Part shown: piece after piece, positions 24,543 to 35,725 of the stretch
Numbering within the stretch: the stretch's first letter is position 1
How the letters are laid out: each line of letters starts with the position of its first letter
Assembly: GCA_963711465.1 (NCBI GenBank)
Contig: CAVQEG010000001.1
Span: 1,178,001 to 1,242,000 of the forward strand
Length of the DNA stretch: 64,000 nucleotides
Reading direction: 5' to 3'
Source of the DNA: CAVQEG01 sp963711465
GTDB taxonomy: Bacteria; Bacteroidota; Ignavibacteria; OLB7
Made by a program: the position numbers and the translations under genes
The notes under the pieces: model-generated
Told to the model about the DNA's origin: nothing
The model's input: the letters and a program-made list of their open reading frames with translations, nothing else
Databases searched by the model: none

Positions 24543-25751
24543 ATGCAACTCTGGTCTCGCCTCGGTCTCGCTCTGACGCTCGGCGTCGTCTTCGTCTCGA
24601 CGGCGGCGACGGCACGCGCGCAGGTGGTCGAGGAGGTGAGTTGGACGGTGCAGGACCCCGAGCACGGTCTGATGCAGGACATTGCCCGCGAAGTGATCGA
24701 ACGCGCGAACGCCTGGCTGACGAGGAACGACCCCTACGAGACCACGGCGCGGCTGGACGATCCGATGCGCATCACGGTCGTAGGCGAGTACGCGACCGAT
24801 GGTGCGGTTCACTACCGCCTGCGTCGGCTGACGATGGGCAGCGTGGTGTTGGACAGTGAATTCGATCAGTTCCTGGATTCCGCGACGATCCGGCGCCTGG
24901 TCCGTCGGGACTACTACTGGCGCGATGAGCAGGTCGTCTCCGACGACGGCGAGCACACGCGGATCGCCGAGCGGATGCGGCAGCGCCAGCGCGAGGAGAG
25001 GTACCATCAGGCATTCGAGTCGGATCCGGCAGAACGGGTGGTGCTCTCACTTCGCCGGTCAACGGTTCCGCTTCCGGCGCTCGACGGAGCGGAGGCGTTC
25101 GCGGCGCTCGGGTATGAATCGGTCGGTCTGCCTGCCTTCAGCTTCGCCCGGATGCGCGTCGGTGTTCACTACGGCAATGCCGAGATCTGGGGCGAACTGC
25201 CGCTGCCGATCGGTTCCAGCGACAACATCCTCGCAGCGCGGGGTTCGGCGGGTACGTTCGGATTCGGTATGGCGATCGAGACGCGGGACGTGGGCGGCGC
25301 AATTTCCTGGGGCGATCCTTCCTGGACGGCCGGAGGTGACGCGTCGGCCACGCCCCTGACCATTGACCGCACCGCCCTCGTCTACTGGATCTCGCCAGCG
25401 ATCGAGCTCACCGGTCCCGGCGATCTTCTCCGGGCGAAATTCGGCGGCGGATACCTCTCCGCCTCGCCGCTTGAATCGGAGTCCGGCGGGACCGCCGAGC
25501 TCCCGGCAGACAGCCGACTCGCGGCGTTCGCACGCGGTGAGTGGGTGACGCTCGACGACGCCGGACAGATCACTCGCTCGATAACCGTGGGACTGTTCGG
25601 TCCAAGCATCTGCATCGGCGTGCGCCAGATGATCCTTCCGTGGCTTGGAATCGACGTCACGTACGCTCGGCACGACGTTATCGGACCGCGTGCGTCGTAC
25701 CTTCCCGCCCAGTCGATTCTCCTCTCTCCCGTCATCATGTTCGACCGCTGA
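24543..25751 (+). CDS. Outer-membrane barrel-like protein, third gene of the GldL/M-like operon
   Basis: The 402-residue protein has a signal peptide (MQLWSRLGLALTLGVVFVSTAATARA, cleaved before QVVEEV), a periplasmic-looking domain to about residue 160, and a C-terminal half with alternating aromatic and small residues typical of outer-membrane strands (AEIWGELPLPIG, FGFGMAIETRDVGGAISWG, LLRAKFGGGYLSASPL). It ends in LLSPVIMFDR rather than a terminal aromatic. No family is recognised. Its place after GldL/M-like genes is where PorN/GldN would stand, but I see no GldN similarity. It appears distantly similar in layout to the next gene product. Confidence 0.6.
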   Translation: MQLWSRLGLALTLGVVFVSTAATARAQVVEEVSWTVQDPEHGLMQDIAREVIERANAWLTRNDPYETTARLDDPMRITVVGEYATDGAVHYRLRRLTMGSVVLDSEFDQFLDSATIRRLVRRDYYWRDEQVVSDDGEHTRIAERMRQRQREERYHQAFESDPAERVVLSLRRSTVPLPALDGAEAFAALGYESVGLPAFSFARMRVGVHYGNAEIWGELPLPIGSSDNILAARGSAGTFGFGMAIETRDVGGAISWGDPSWTAGGDASATPLTIDRTALVYWISPAIELTGPGDLLRAKFGGGYLSASPLESESGGTAELPADSRLAAFARGEWVTLDDAGQITRSITVGLFGPSICIGVRQMILPWLGIDVTYARHDVIGPRASYLPAQSILLSPVIMFDR

Positions 25752-25782
25752 CGCGGCTACGATCACCGAGACCGATATCGCG

Positions 25783-26895
25783 ATGTCGACGCAGCGCCTC
25801 ATCCTCTTTCTCGCCGTCTTCGCCTTCGCCATGCCCGCCTATGCGGGGATGCGTCAGTGGGAACTGCACGACGACCTCCTGGCGATGCGGACCACCTCGG
25901 CACTGGAACGCTACTACTCGATGGTCACCCCGGACACCGCACGTGTGCGCTACGTTCGGATGCATGGCTCCGAGACGCCCTACCGCGTGCGTGCGCTGAC
26001 CACTGAGAACGACACGCCGGGGAGAATCGTCTCGCTGTCTCTCGGACAACTGACGATCGGCAGCGAAGATGTGCTTCGAGTGGCGCTTGGTGACGATCTC
26101 TACCGTTCCCTTCTTCTTTCGCGGACAGAGCCGACGGCTGAGGACGAAGCGCATTCGACAATGCCGATGGACGATCACGTCGACTGGAACCCCGGAGGCC
26201 ATGGTTCGGTTGCCCTCGACGGCATCAGCTGGACGTTCGCTCCGCGCACCGCGGCGTTCGCCCGGGTGGGCGCACCGGAGTCGAATCTCTACGGCTGGAC
26301 CGACGCCTCGGCACGAGTTGGACTGAGGACGCCCACGTGGGAGTTCGCCATTCTGGTTCCGTTCGAAGCAGGGGCCGATGCGGTCGGACCGTTTGCAAGT
26401 CGGCTGCTGGCCCCGGGGTACGGAGCCGCCGCCGCCGCACGACTTCAACACGTCGACGCCCGCATTCGCATCACCGGCCTCGGCTCGATCGCGCTCGAGG
26501 ATCCGCTGCCGAGCGATGAGACGTACGTGCACACGCTGTCGTCATCGATTGCCTGGCGTGACCAGGTGGACACCCCTCTCGGCCCGCTCGACGTGTCGCT
26601 GGGAGCCGGCTACGAGGAGTTCACCGCCGTGGTCGCCGACTCGGCCGGTGACGCCGCTGCGAACGGTCGGGTGCGCCGACTCTCGCCGCTTGCGGACATC
26701 GGTCTGACGACCGCCGCCGGGACGGTCCGCTACGAAGTGGGGTTGACAGACCTCGCACTACGCGCCGGCGTGGTTGCACAGCTTACCGGCTATCTGGCCA
26801 TCGACGTCCGGTTCGTGCTCAACGACCTCTTCCGAGACGTGCAGCCCTTCGAACATCCCTCGCAGATATTTCTCACTCCCCGATTCACCTTCTGA
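25783..26895 (+). CDS. Outer-membrane barrel-like protein, fourth gene of the GldL/M-like operon
   Basis: The 370-residue protein starts at the ATG at 25783, 31 bases after the previous stop, with a signal peptide (MSTQRLILFLAVFAFAMPAYA, before GMRQWE). An N-terminal domain of about 110 residues (YRVRALTTENDTPGRIVSLS, then GQLTIGSEDVL) precedes strands such as WEFAILVPFEAGADAVGPF and DARIRITGLGSIALED. It ends in LTPRFTF, the terminal Phe expected of a barrel inserted by BamA. Together with the preceding product it may form the outer-membrane part of the system; no function is known. Confidence 0.6.
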   Translation: MSTQRLILFLAVFAFAMPAYAGMRQWELHDDLLAMRTTSALERYYSMVTPDTARVRYVRMHGSETPYRVRALTTENDTPGRIVSLSLGQLTIGSEDVLRVALGDDLYRSLLLSRTEPTAEDEAHSTMPMDDHVDWNPGGHGSVALDGISWTFAPRTAAFARVGAPESNLYGWTDASARVGLRTPTWEFAILVPFEAGADAVGPFASRLLAPGYGAAAAARLQHVDARIRITGLGSIALEDPLPSDETYVHTLSSSIAWRDQVDTPLGPLDVSLGAGYEEFTAVVADSAGDAAANGRVRRLSPLADIGLTTAAGTVRYEVGLTDLALRAGVVAQLTGYLAIDVRFVLNDLFRDVQPFEHPSQIFLTPRFTF

Positions 26896-26988
26896 GCGAC
26901 CGTCGCCGATGCCTTCGAGGGTGATCGGTACCGACGTGATCGCCGACCTCGTCGCCCATACGACCAATCAATACCGAGGACTCATCGG

Positions 26989-27762
26989 ATGAGTATCGCC
27001 AGGCGCACCAACCCGACCCTCGTTCTGATTCACGCATTCCCTCTCGACGCATCGATGTGGCGTCCGCAGATCGACCGACTCGACGGTGTCGTGCGGGTGT
27101 TCGCACCCGATCTACCGGGATTCGGCTCCCAACCCGGGCTCGACGAGCAGGCCTTCACCATGGAGCGCATGGCCGAATACGTTCGCCGTGAACTCGATGT
27201 GCGGGGAATCGATCGATGCGTCGTGTGTGGTCTGTCGATGGGTGGCTACGTCGCCTTCGAGTGCGTGGAGCTGTTCGGAGATCGCATCGACGGGATGGTG
27301 CTGGCTGACACCCGAGCGACGGCCGACGATGTACGAGGTCGGGCCGCGCGGTTCGCAGCGGCCGAGCGAATCGGTGCGGGCGACTTCGATGGCTACATCG
27401 ACGAACTGGTGCCGGCACTTGTCTCCGACCACACGCGCACGCACGATCCCGATCTGCTCGAGCGGATTCTGTCCATCGCACACCGAGCCCAGCCGGACTC
27501 GGTCGTCGCCGCGCTTCTCGGGATGGCCGAGCGCATCGACTCGACCGACCGGCTCGCCCGGATCGGCGTTCCCGTCTCGATCATCGTCGGCGAGCAGGAT
27601 CGCGTCACCGGCGTGGATGTCGCCGAACGTATGCGCGGCGCGATATCGAACAGCACGCTGACGGTGATTCCGGAGGCGGGCCATCTGAGCAACCTCGAAT
27701 CTCCGGACGCGTTCACCGACGCCATTCGGAGCCTGCTGCGAACGATCGGAGCGACCGACTGA
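26989..27762 (+). CDS. Alpha/beta hydrolase
   Basis: The 257-residue protein has the full catalytic set: nucleophile elbow CGLSMGGYVAFE (Ser about residue 83), an acid in GEQDRV, and His in PEAGHLSNLE near the C terminus. LIHAFPLDASMWRPQI is the oxyanion loop and PDLPGFG follows. There is no signal peptide. The set resembles esterase or 3-oxoadipate enol-lactonase-like hydrolases; the substrate cannot be read from sequence. It begins 93 bases after the operon above and ends 19 bases from the convergent mltG. Confidence 0.88.
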   Translation: MSIARRTNPTLVLIHAFPLDASMWRPQIDRLDGVVRVFAPDLPGFGSQPGLDEQAFTMERMAEYVRRELDVRGIDRCVVCGLSMGGYVAFECVELFGDRIDGMVLADTRATADDVRGRAARFAAAERIGAGDFDGYIDELVPALVSDHTRTHDPDLLERILSIAHRAQPDSVVAALLGMAERIDSTDRLARIGVPVSIIVGEQDRVTGVDVAERMRGAISNSTLTVIPEAGHLSNLESPDAFTDAIRSLLRTIGATD

Positions 27763-27781
27763 GCGAATCCGGAGGATGCCG

Positions 27782-28816
27782 CTACTGCCCGGGATCCTCA
27801 CCGCGCATCTGCTCCAACTGTTGGCGTCGATTACGACGGAACACCTCTCGGGCGGCCTCATGGGCGCGACTGGTGACGCTGAAGGCATGCCGACCGGTAC
27901 CGTCTGCCCGCGCGACCATGTAGAGGAAGTCGTTGTCGTCCGCGTTCAACACGGCGAGTATCGACCGTCGCCCCGGGTTGTTGATCGGAGTCGGCGGAAG
28001 ACCTTCGTGTTCATACGTGTTGTACGGACTGTCGATGCGCAGGTCGTCGTAGGTGAGGCGTCTCGGCCCGTCGGGGATGATGTACTGAACGGTCGGGTCT
28101 GCCTGCAGCCGCATGTGACGTTCGAGGCGATTGAGGTACAGCCCGGCAATCACGGGGCGCTCCTGATCGACGCGTGCCTCGCCTTCCACGATCGAGGCGA
28201 GGACGATCGCCTGGTAGGGTGTCAGCTCGTGCGTTGCGGCTCTGGCTTTGAGCGAATCGGTGAAGAATTCGGTGAACAGTGCATGCATCTCGCCGATCAC
28301 GTGTTCGGGTGTGGTGCCCCAGAAGAAGAAGTACGTATCGGGCATCAGGAGTCCCTCCGCGCTGGGAGCATCGATACCGATCGAATCGAGGAAGGCGCGG
28401 TCGTGCGCTCTTCGCATGAATGCGGTCGAGTCGATGCCGAGTTCGCTGTGGACGATCGAAGCGACCCGACGAAGGGTGATGCCCTCGGGGAACGTCACCT
28501 TCTCGCGGACGGTGGAGCGACCTTCGACGAGGGCCGAGAGCAGTCGTGCAGCGGCGGTGTGACTGTTGAAGCGATAGGTGCCGGGGAGCACGCGTGTGTC
28601 AGAGCCGGTCACGACGGCGTAGAGTCTGAAGATCGCTGCGTTGGCGAGGGCGCCGCTTGCATCCAGCGAATCGACGATCTGGTCGAACGTCGCTCCATCG
28701 GGAATCCGTACCTGCACCTCGTCCTCACCGCCCGGTCTGAGCCACAGCGCCCATGCGGCCCAGAGAACGACGATGGCGATGACGATGGTGAACACACGAA
28801 GAACGGTTCGAAGCAT
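27782..28816 (-). CDS. mltG: Endolytic peptidoglycan transglycosylase
   Basis: The 344-residue product has an N-terminal membrane anchor (VLRVFTIVIAIVVLWAAWALWL), a LysM-like region (VRIPDGATFDQIVDSL, LPGTYRF) and the YceG/MltG catalytic domain. SAEGLLMPDTYFF, IVLASIVEGEA with the catalytic Glu, AGLYLNRLERHMRLQADPT and SPYNTYEHEGLPPTPINNPG are strong family signatures. It cuts nascent glycan strands in the periplasm and so sets glycan length. It is divergent from the TPR gene. Confidence 0.94.
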   Translation of the reverse strand: MLRTVLRVFTIVIAIVVLWAAWALWLRPGGEDEVQVRIPDGATFDQIVDSLDASGALANAAIFRLYAVVTGSDTRVLPGTYRFNSHTAAARLLSALVEGRSTVREKVTFPEGITLRRVASIVHSELGIDSTAFMRRAHDRAFLDSIGIDAPSAEGLLMPDTYFFFWGTTPEHVIGEMHALFTEFFTDSLKARAATHELTPYQAIVLASIVEGEARVDQERPVIAGLYLNRLERHMRLQADPTVQYIIPDGPRRLTYDDLRIDSPYNTYEHEGLPPTPINNPGRRSILAVLNADDNDFLYMVARADGTGRHAFSVTSRAHEAAREVFRRNRRQQLEQMRGEDPGQ

Positions 28817-28836
28817 GGTTTCAGGTCACTGCATGT

Positions 28837-28868
28837 ATTGCCTGGAGCAGGCGGCGATCGTAGATTCG
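28837..28868 (+). promoter_or_regulatory. Putative promoter of the TPR protein gene
   Basis: ATTG, 20 bases, TAGATTCG. The -7 octamer is identical to that before the CAP lipoprotein gene (2370-2377, minus strand). The leader would be about 80 bases. Confidence 0.5.
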
Positions 28869-28954
28869 GTGCTTCTTCAGGACGGACGCCCACGTGCTGA
28901 AGCGACTGGTCCGGCACAGACCCGCGTCATCCACGATCCATCGCCCTTCGCCTT

Positions 28955-29788
28955 GTGACGACTCTCCGAGGTCCACTGGTTGTCTGCGCGCTCTTCGCAC
29001 TTGCTGCGACCGCACTGCGCGCGCAGACAGAATATCCCGTCAGCTCGCTCGATTCCCTCGACCGCGTTCGCGACTCGACGCTCACCGCCGACTGTCTCAT
29101 CGTTGCCGCCGATTCGACACGAATCGATGAATTTCAGAAGATCGTCACGATCTACAAGCAGCGGCACCAGCACGGGCTGCAGATGAGTGCGGCTCTGCGA
29201 ATGGTTGCTGCCAACCCGGCATCGTCGATGGCGTACTTCCTCTACGGAGATGCGTTGCTCGACAGCAGTCGGCCGAGTGACGCGATTCCGGTGCTGCAGC
29301 GTGCGCTGGTGATCACTCCGGAATTCGTGCGTGCGCGCATTGCGCTCGCCGAAGCGCACGAGATGCTCAAGCAAACCGACTCCGCCCTCTGGCAGATCGA
29401 CACCGCCATCACCTACAACGGCCGCAATGCCGACGCCTACCTTCGACGCGCACGCCTGCTGAGCAGCCTCGGTCGCGAGTCCGAATCCATTGACGACTAC
29501 CGTGCCGCATCGGAACTCCTGCCGAACAACGCCACAGTCTGGAGAACCCTCGGTCGGCTGATCCTGCGATACGGTTCGCCGCTGGAGGCCGTCCGCGTGC
29601 TCGACTACGCGATCGAACTCGATTCGAATGCGCCCGATCCGTTCGTCCTTCGCGCCGATGCGCTGCGTGAGTCGGGCCAGACACAGCGGGCCGCCGAGGC
29701 GTACAGTCAGTTCTTCCTCCGCTTTCCCACGCATCCCCGAGCGCTCGAGGCCGAACGCATCGCCCGCGACCTCGGATGGCGACCCTAG
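28955..29788 (+). CDS. Secreted tetratricopeptide-repeat protein
   Basis: A GTG at 28955 starts a 277-residue protein with a signal peptide (LVVCALFALAATALRA, before QTEYPV). Residues about 85-270 contain some five TPR units (PASSMAYFLYGDALLDSSRPSDAI, FVRARIALAEAHEMLKQTDSALW, ADAYLRRARLLSSLGRESESIDD, ATVWRTLGRLILRYGSPLEAVRV, PFVLRADALRESGQTQRAAEAY). TPR arrays bind proteins; a periplasmic or outer-membrane assembly role is likely. It lies between mltG and porV, all with cell-envelope roles. Confidence 0.85.
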   Translation: MTTLRGPLVVCALFALAATALRAQTEYPVSSLDSLDRVRDSTLTADCLIVAADSTRIDEFQKIVTIYKQRHQHGLQMSAALRMVAANPASSMAYFLYGDALLDSSRPSDAIPVLQRALVITPEFVRARIALAEAHEMLKQTDSALWQIDTAITYNGRNADAYLRRARLLSSLGRESESIDDYRAASELLPNNATVWRTLGRLILRYGSPLEAVRVLDYAIELDSNAPDPFVLRADALRESGQTQRAAEAYSQFFLRFPTHPRALEAERIARDLGWRP

Positions 29789-29885
29789 TGGTGCGACGCC
29801 CGACACCGGCACCGGAATCAGCACCGCAACGGTGAGACACCGATGGCTGCGTTCAACCAGCGCGGACTGACAAGAACCCCGAACG

Positions 29886-29922
29886 ACCGCGGCCCGCCTC
29901 GGAGATCGAGGCGGGCCGCGGT
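29886..29922. terminator. Bidirectional hairpin terminator
   Basis: A perfect 16-bp stem (ACCGCGGCCCGCCTCG with CGAGGCGGGCCGCGGT) with a five-base loop separates the convergent TPR and PorV-family genes. Confidence 0.8.
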
Positions 29923-29965
29923 GCATTCTCTGCCAGAGGATCGACGCCGATGCGACGGCGGTCGG

Positions 29966-31057
29966 CTACTTCGTCTTCTGGTCAAAGTCGACCAGCAGCG
30001 TGAAGCGCAGCGTGTTCGCCAGCGGATGCGTGTCGTCAATCGTGTTGATGTAGCTGAAGTCGAACCCGTAAATGTCGTAGCGGAGGCCGGCACCGAAAGT
30101 GAGGAACTCGCGGTTGCCGCCTGCTGCAGTCTCGGTGAAGTAACCCGCCCGCAGCGCCACGAGCTGATCGTACCAGTACTCGGCTCCCATCGAGAGCTCG
30201 ACACCGCGGCCGTTGCCCCACGCGGTGATGAGCGAGACCGGCACCGGGTCGACCTCGGTCGTGCTCGGACGGTTGACCAGCAGCTTCGTCATGTCGAAGG
30301 CAACGGTCAGATCGTTGAACTCATCGTGCACCAGGTGCAGACCGGTGCCGAGCCGGAACGTCGTCGGCAGCGGATCGGCCTGCTCGATGTCGATGTAGTG
30401 AATCTTCGGTCCGATGTTCGTCAGCGTCGCACCGAGGTTCAGAAAGTCCGAAGGCAGACCCCAGTTGGTCTCCGGCGTCCATAGCACGCCGAGATCGAAG
30501 CTGACCGAGCGTCCGATGCCGCTCTCCTGCTGGTTGCCGACCGGAACACTCGAGAGGTTCGACTGAATGTAGCGGGCCTGCAGGCCGGCTCCGATTTCGT
30601 CGGAGATCTTCGTCGAGTAGCCGACGCCGATGTCGAATTCGAGCGAACGGAATTTTCCACCCGCCGTCCCGTTCTCAAACGTGCGCTCGAACTCACCGAG
30701 ATCGAGGAACGTGATGTGACCGCTGATGGTACCGTTGAGATTGTCGAGGTAGGTGCAGCCGTTGAGGTAGCTGTAGTGGAGATCGGCGTTGAACTGCGGC
30801 AGCCACTTCGAGTAGGTAAGACTCAGCTGCGTGTTCTTCACATACGCGAGACTGCCGATGTTCCAGAACGTGCCGCTGACGTCGGTTACCATTCCGGTAC
30901 CCGCCTCACCCATACCGCCCTGTCGTGAGTGCGGAGCAATCTGAAGAAAGGGAACGGCCGAGCCGCCGGACGGAGTCACGGTGCTCTGCGCCGCTGCTGT
31001 GGCGGCTGCCAACGGCATGAGCAACGCGGCAATCCGTCGAGAATTCCTAAACCACAT
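29966..31057 (-). CDS. porV: PorV-type outer-membrane protein of type IX secretion
   Basis: From the ATG at 31057 (AAAGGA upstream) the 363-residue protein has a signal peptide (IAALLMPLAAATAAA, before QSTVTP) and the PorV/PorQ family N-terminal motif AVPFLQIAPHSRQGGMGEAG, then VSGTFWNIGSLAY. Barrel strands such as GVGYSTKISDEIGAGLQARYIQ and MGAEYWYDQLVALRAGYFTE follow, and the protein ends in RFTLLVDFDQKTK. PorV shuttles type IX substrates from the translocon to the attachment complex. The PorV/PorQ family is broad, so an FadL-like role is possible, but the N terminus fits PorV well. This is the best evidence that the organism has type IX secretion. Confidence 0.8.
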   Translation of the reverse strand: MWFRNSRRIAALLMPLAAATAAAQSTVTPSGGSAVPFLQIAPHSRQGGMGEAGTGMVTDVSGTFWNIGSLAYVKNTQLSLTYSKWLPQFNADLHYSYLNGCTYLDNLNGTISGHITFLDLGEFERTFENGTAGGKFRSLEFDIGVGYSTKISDEIGAGLQARYIQSNLSSVPVGNQQESGIGRSVSFDLGVLWTPETNWGLPSDFLNLGATLTNIGPKIHYIDIEQADPLPTTFRLGTGLHLVHDEFNDLTVAFDMTKLLVNRPSTTEVDPVPVSLITAWGNGRGVELSMGAEYWYDQLVALRAGYFTETAAGGNREFLTFGAGLRYDIYGFDFSYINTIDDTHPLANTLRFTLLVDFDQKTK

Positions 31058-31228
31058 AGAGGCAATCCTTTGTATTAGAGAAGACAGGGTGCAATCGGGC
31101 AAAGTGGGTGCGATCGTCCCGGCACGCGTGGTGTGCGCCATGCCGACTGCTGCATCGTCGTCACCCGGTTGTGTGCAGTTGGTCTCGAAGGATCGATACG
31201 GAATGCCTCTTCGTCATGAAACAGCAGG

Positions 31229-31260
31229 CAATATAGCCGAGCGAATTTCTACCAGACAAG
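31229..31260 (-). promoter_or_regulatory. Putative promoter of porV
   Basis: On the minus strand CTTG is followed by 21 bases and TATATTG, near the TAnnTTTG form. The leader would be about 165 bases. I see nothing else in 31058-31284. Confidence 0.4.
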
Positions 31261-31284
31261 CGCATTCTCCCTGGTCCGGCCCGC

Positions 31285-32271
31285 CTACAGCCACCCATTG
31301 CTGCGATACCACTCCACCGTCGAGGCGACGCCGCGCTCGATGTCGATCGCCGCTTCGAACCCGAGCTCCCGGCGTGCCTTCTCCGCACTGCAGGTCCAGT
31401 AGCGCTGCGTGATGTCGCGCCCCTTCTCGAAGTCCAGGATCGGCGGCTTCTTCTGAAAGCGACCAATCAGTCCGCTAAGCCCCGCCACGGCGAATACCAG
31501 CGGATGCGGCACGCGGATGAACCTCGGTCGCTCGCGTCCGAAGAGCTTCGTCGTCGCGCGACCGACCTCCTCCCACGTGTAGAATCGATCCGATGTGATG
31601 AAGTACGTCTCGCCCTCTGCCGCCTCCGCTTCCGCAGCCAGGATGAACCCCTGAACGAGATCTTCGACATGGATCATGCTGACGAGCTTGCGGTCGAAGC
31701 CGATCAGCGGCGTGAATCCCCGACTGACCGTCTGGAAGAACGTATACACACCGACGTCCCGCGGACCGTAGACCACCGGCGGCCGCACGATCGTCGCCGC
31801 CACGCGCTCCATGCGATCGGTCACGATGCGCTCGGCCGCCGCCTTCGACTCGCCATAGGTCGTGATCGGTCCCCATGGAACTGTCTCGTCGACCGGCTCG
31901 TGTTCGCCAGGGGAAGGACCGACCGCGGCCAGACTCGACACATGCACGAACCGTCGCAGTCCCGGATTGACGCTCTCGATCGCGTCGAGCAGGTTGCGCG
32001 TCGAATCCACATTGCCGCGGAAGAACCCGGCGCGGTCCTTCGATGCCACCACTCCGGCGCAGTGGAACACGATGTCGACGCCGTCGACCGCCGGTTCCAG
32101 CGATGCGGCGTCGTCAAAGCTTCCGCGCACCGCCTCCACCTTCAGGTGACCGAGGCTCTGTGCGTTCGATGATGGCCGCAGCAGCACGCGGACGTCGTAC
32201 CCGCGGTCGAGCAGCGCCTCGACGAGATGCGAACCGATGAAACCTGTCGAACCGGTGACCAGCGCCTTCAT
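31285..32271 (-). CDS. NAD-dependent epimerase/dehydratase (extended SDR)
   Basis: Starting at the ATG at 32271 gives MKALVTGSTGFIGSHLVEALLDRG, the Rossmann glycine motif at the very N terminus, and 328 residues. VFHCAGVVASKDR, VHVSSLAAVG and the catalytic YGESK (YxxxK) are present; VVYGPRDVGVYTFFQ and the C-terminal RYWTCSAEKARRELGF are typical of the dihydroflavonol-reductase/3-beta-HSD-like extended SDRs. The substrate is unknown; in this subgroup it may be a nucleotide sugar or a hydroxylated lipid precursor. It lies between the end of the nuo operon and porV, on the same strand as both. Confidence 0.88.
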   Translation of the reverse strand: MKALVTGSTGFIGSHLVEALLDRGYDVRVLLRPSSNAQSLGHLKVEAVRGSFDDAASLEPAVDGVDIVFHCAGVVASKDRAGFFRGNVDSTRNLLDAIESVNPGLRRFVHVSSLAAVGPSPGEHEPVDETVPWGPITTYGESKAAAERIVTDRMERVAATIVRPPVVYGPRDVGVYTFFQTVSRGFTPLIGFDRKLVSMIHVEDLVQGFILAAEAEAAEGETYFITSDRFYTWEEVGRATTKLFGRERPRFIRVPHPLVFAVAGLSGLIGRFQKKPPILDFEKGRDITQRYWTCSAEKARRELGFEAAIDIERGVASTVEWYRSNGWL

Positions 32272-32304
32272 TCGATGGGTGCGATCTGGATCATGGAGGG
32301 AGCT

Positions 32305-32341
32305 AATAAAACCGGCCCCCGCCGCCGAGCGGCTGGAGCCG
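32305..32341 (-). terminator. Intrinsic terminator of the nuo operon
   Basis: On the minus strand a 13-pair stem with one wobble and one mismatch (CGGCTCCAGCCGC, TCG, GCGGCGGGGGCCG) is followed by GTTTTATT, 48 bases after nuoN. Confidence 0.85.
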
Positions 32342-32388
32342 TGGAGCAATCTACGATGATTCAGACGAACCGGTGGGCGTCCGTCGTG

Positions 32389-33990
32389 TCACAGCCCGCC
32401 CAGCGGGCCCCCGGCCGCCGGCGTCAGCAGATGGGCCAGCACACCGAGCGAACCCTGTGCAATCTCGATCAGCGGCCCGAAGAACGTCGGCAGCCCGAGC
32501 AGGATCGTCGCGATCGCCAGCGCGCCGAGTATCGTCGCCGGCACGGGTGCGATGCGAATCCGCCCCGTCGGCTCCACGGCTGCCTTCTCGAGATACATCA
32601 CCTTCAGTACCCGCAGGTAGTAGTAGAGTGAAATCACCGAGTTCACCACGCCGATCACCGCCAGCCACACCCACGTGCTGCCTTCGTTCACCAGCGCGCT
32701 GAAGATGAAGAACTTGCCGATGAACCCGCCGGTCGGCGGCAGACCCACGAGCGAGATCATGAACACCGAGAAGAAGACGCCGACCACCGGAATCTGCGCT
32801 CCGAGTCCGCGATAGTCCTCGAGTTCCTCCGAGCCGATCTGCTCGGCGATCTTCTGCACGGCGAAGAAGCCACCCAGATTCATCACCAGGTAGACGGCGA
32901 AATAAACCATGATCGCCGCGACGCCGTAGCTGGTACCGACCACCACACCAAGCAGCATGTATCCCGCGTGCGCGATCGAGGAATAGGCCAGCAGTCGCTT
33001 GAGATTCGTCTGTTGCAGCGCCGCGAGGTTTCCGAGGGTCATCGTCAGCACCGCGACCGTCGCCAGAATCGGCGTCCAGTCGAACGGCCGCAGCATCGGC
33101 GGGTACGACGTGACCAGGAACCGCACCAGCAGCGCGAACCCAGCGGCCTTGGATGCCACCGAGAGAAACGCCGTCATCGTGATCGGCGCACCCTCGTACA
33201 CGTCCGGCGTCCAGAAATGGAACGGCGCCGCGGAGATCTTGTAGGCGAGCCCAGCGAGCACCATCACCGAGGCGATCGCCACCGCGTCGGCCGTACCGAC
33301 CAACGCGTTCGGCGTGCCGAGCACCAGCAGTATCTCCGAGAAGTTCGTCGAGCCGATCACCCCGTAGATCAGTGAGATCCCGAAGAGCATGATTCCGGAG
33401 CTGACGCCGCCGTAGATCACGTACTTCATCGACGCTTCGGCGCTGCGTGCCACGTTCTTCGTGAACCCGGTGATCGCGTAACTGGAGAGCGACAGGATCT
33501 CGATTCCCATGTACGCTACCAGCAGATCGTTGGCCGACGCCATCAGGAACATCCCGAAGGTCATCGCAATCATCAGCCCGTAGTATTCTCCCAGCCGTGG
33601 CCTCCCCTCCACCTCGAGTTCCTCCGAGAGCATGGAGAAGACCGTCACCAGAATCGCCGCAACCGCCACGAGCACCTTGAAGTACACCGCGAAGTCGTCG
33701 ACGACATACAGGCCCTGACCCGCGACCTGGTCGTGCATCCGAAAGAGCCAGTCACCTCCGAAGGAATTCACCCCCAGCACGCCGTACTCCAGTCCATGCG
33801 CCGTGATCGCCACGCGGGCAAAGGCGAACCACCCGGCGATGCCGTAGCCGAGCAGCGCCCAGACGGCGATCAGGTGACGTCGGTGGGTGAATGCCTCCAG
33901 AAGAAGTGCGCCGACGAAGAACAGTCCCAGCACCGCTTCCGGCACGAACCCGCCGAAGCTCGCGGCAACCTGTGTGAAGTCGATGTCCAT
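32389..33990 (-). CDS. nuoN: NADH-quinone oxidoreductase subunit N
   Basis: The 533-residue membrane protein is one of the three antiporter-like proton-pumping subunits of complex I. ILSLSSYAITGFTKNVARSAEASMKYVIYGGVSS and APFHFWTPDVYEGAP, with the conserved channel Lys/His set, identify NuoN. TNLKRLLAYSSIAHAGYMLLG is the second pump signature. About 14 helices are visible. It is last in the operon, followed by a strong terminator; nuoM ends 21 bases upstream. Confidence 0.96.
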   Translation of the reverse strand: MDIDFTQVAASFGGFVPEAVLGLFFVGALLLEAFTHRRHLIAVWALLGYGIAGWFAFARVAITAHGLEYGVLGVNSFGGDWLFRMHDQVAGQGLYVVDDFAVYFKVLVAVAAILVTVFSMLSEELEVEGRPRLGEYYGLMIAMTFGMFLMASANDLLVAYMGIEILSLSSYAITGFTKNVARSAEASMKYVIYGGVSSGIMLFGISLIYGVIGSTNFSEILLVLGTPNALVGTADAVAIASVMVLAGLAYKISAAPFHFWTPDVYEGAPITMTAFLSVASKAAGFALLVRFLVTSYPPMLRPFDWTPILATVAVLTMTLGNLAALQQTNLKRLLAYSSIAHAGYMLLGVVVGTSYGVAAIMVYFAVYLVMNLGGFFAVQKIAEQIGSEELEDYRGLGAQIPVVGVFFSVFMISLVGLPPTGGFIGKFFIFSALVNEGSTWVWLAVIGVVNSVISLYYYLRVLKVMYLEKAAVEPTGRIRIAPVPATILGALAIATILLGLPTFFGPLIEIAQGSLGVLAHLLTPAAGGPLGGL

Positions 33991-34011
33991 TGCACGCTCT
34001 CCAGTGGGTGA

Positions 34012-35640
<1,629 letters not shown>

Positions 35641-35725
35641 GTTGGTCACCGATCTCAATGAGAGGATGTCTGAATCCGAATGGCTCTGTCGAACACCGGG
35701 GGACAGTGCCAGAACCCGAAGGGCA

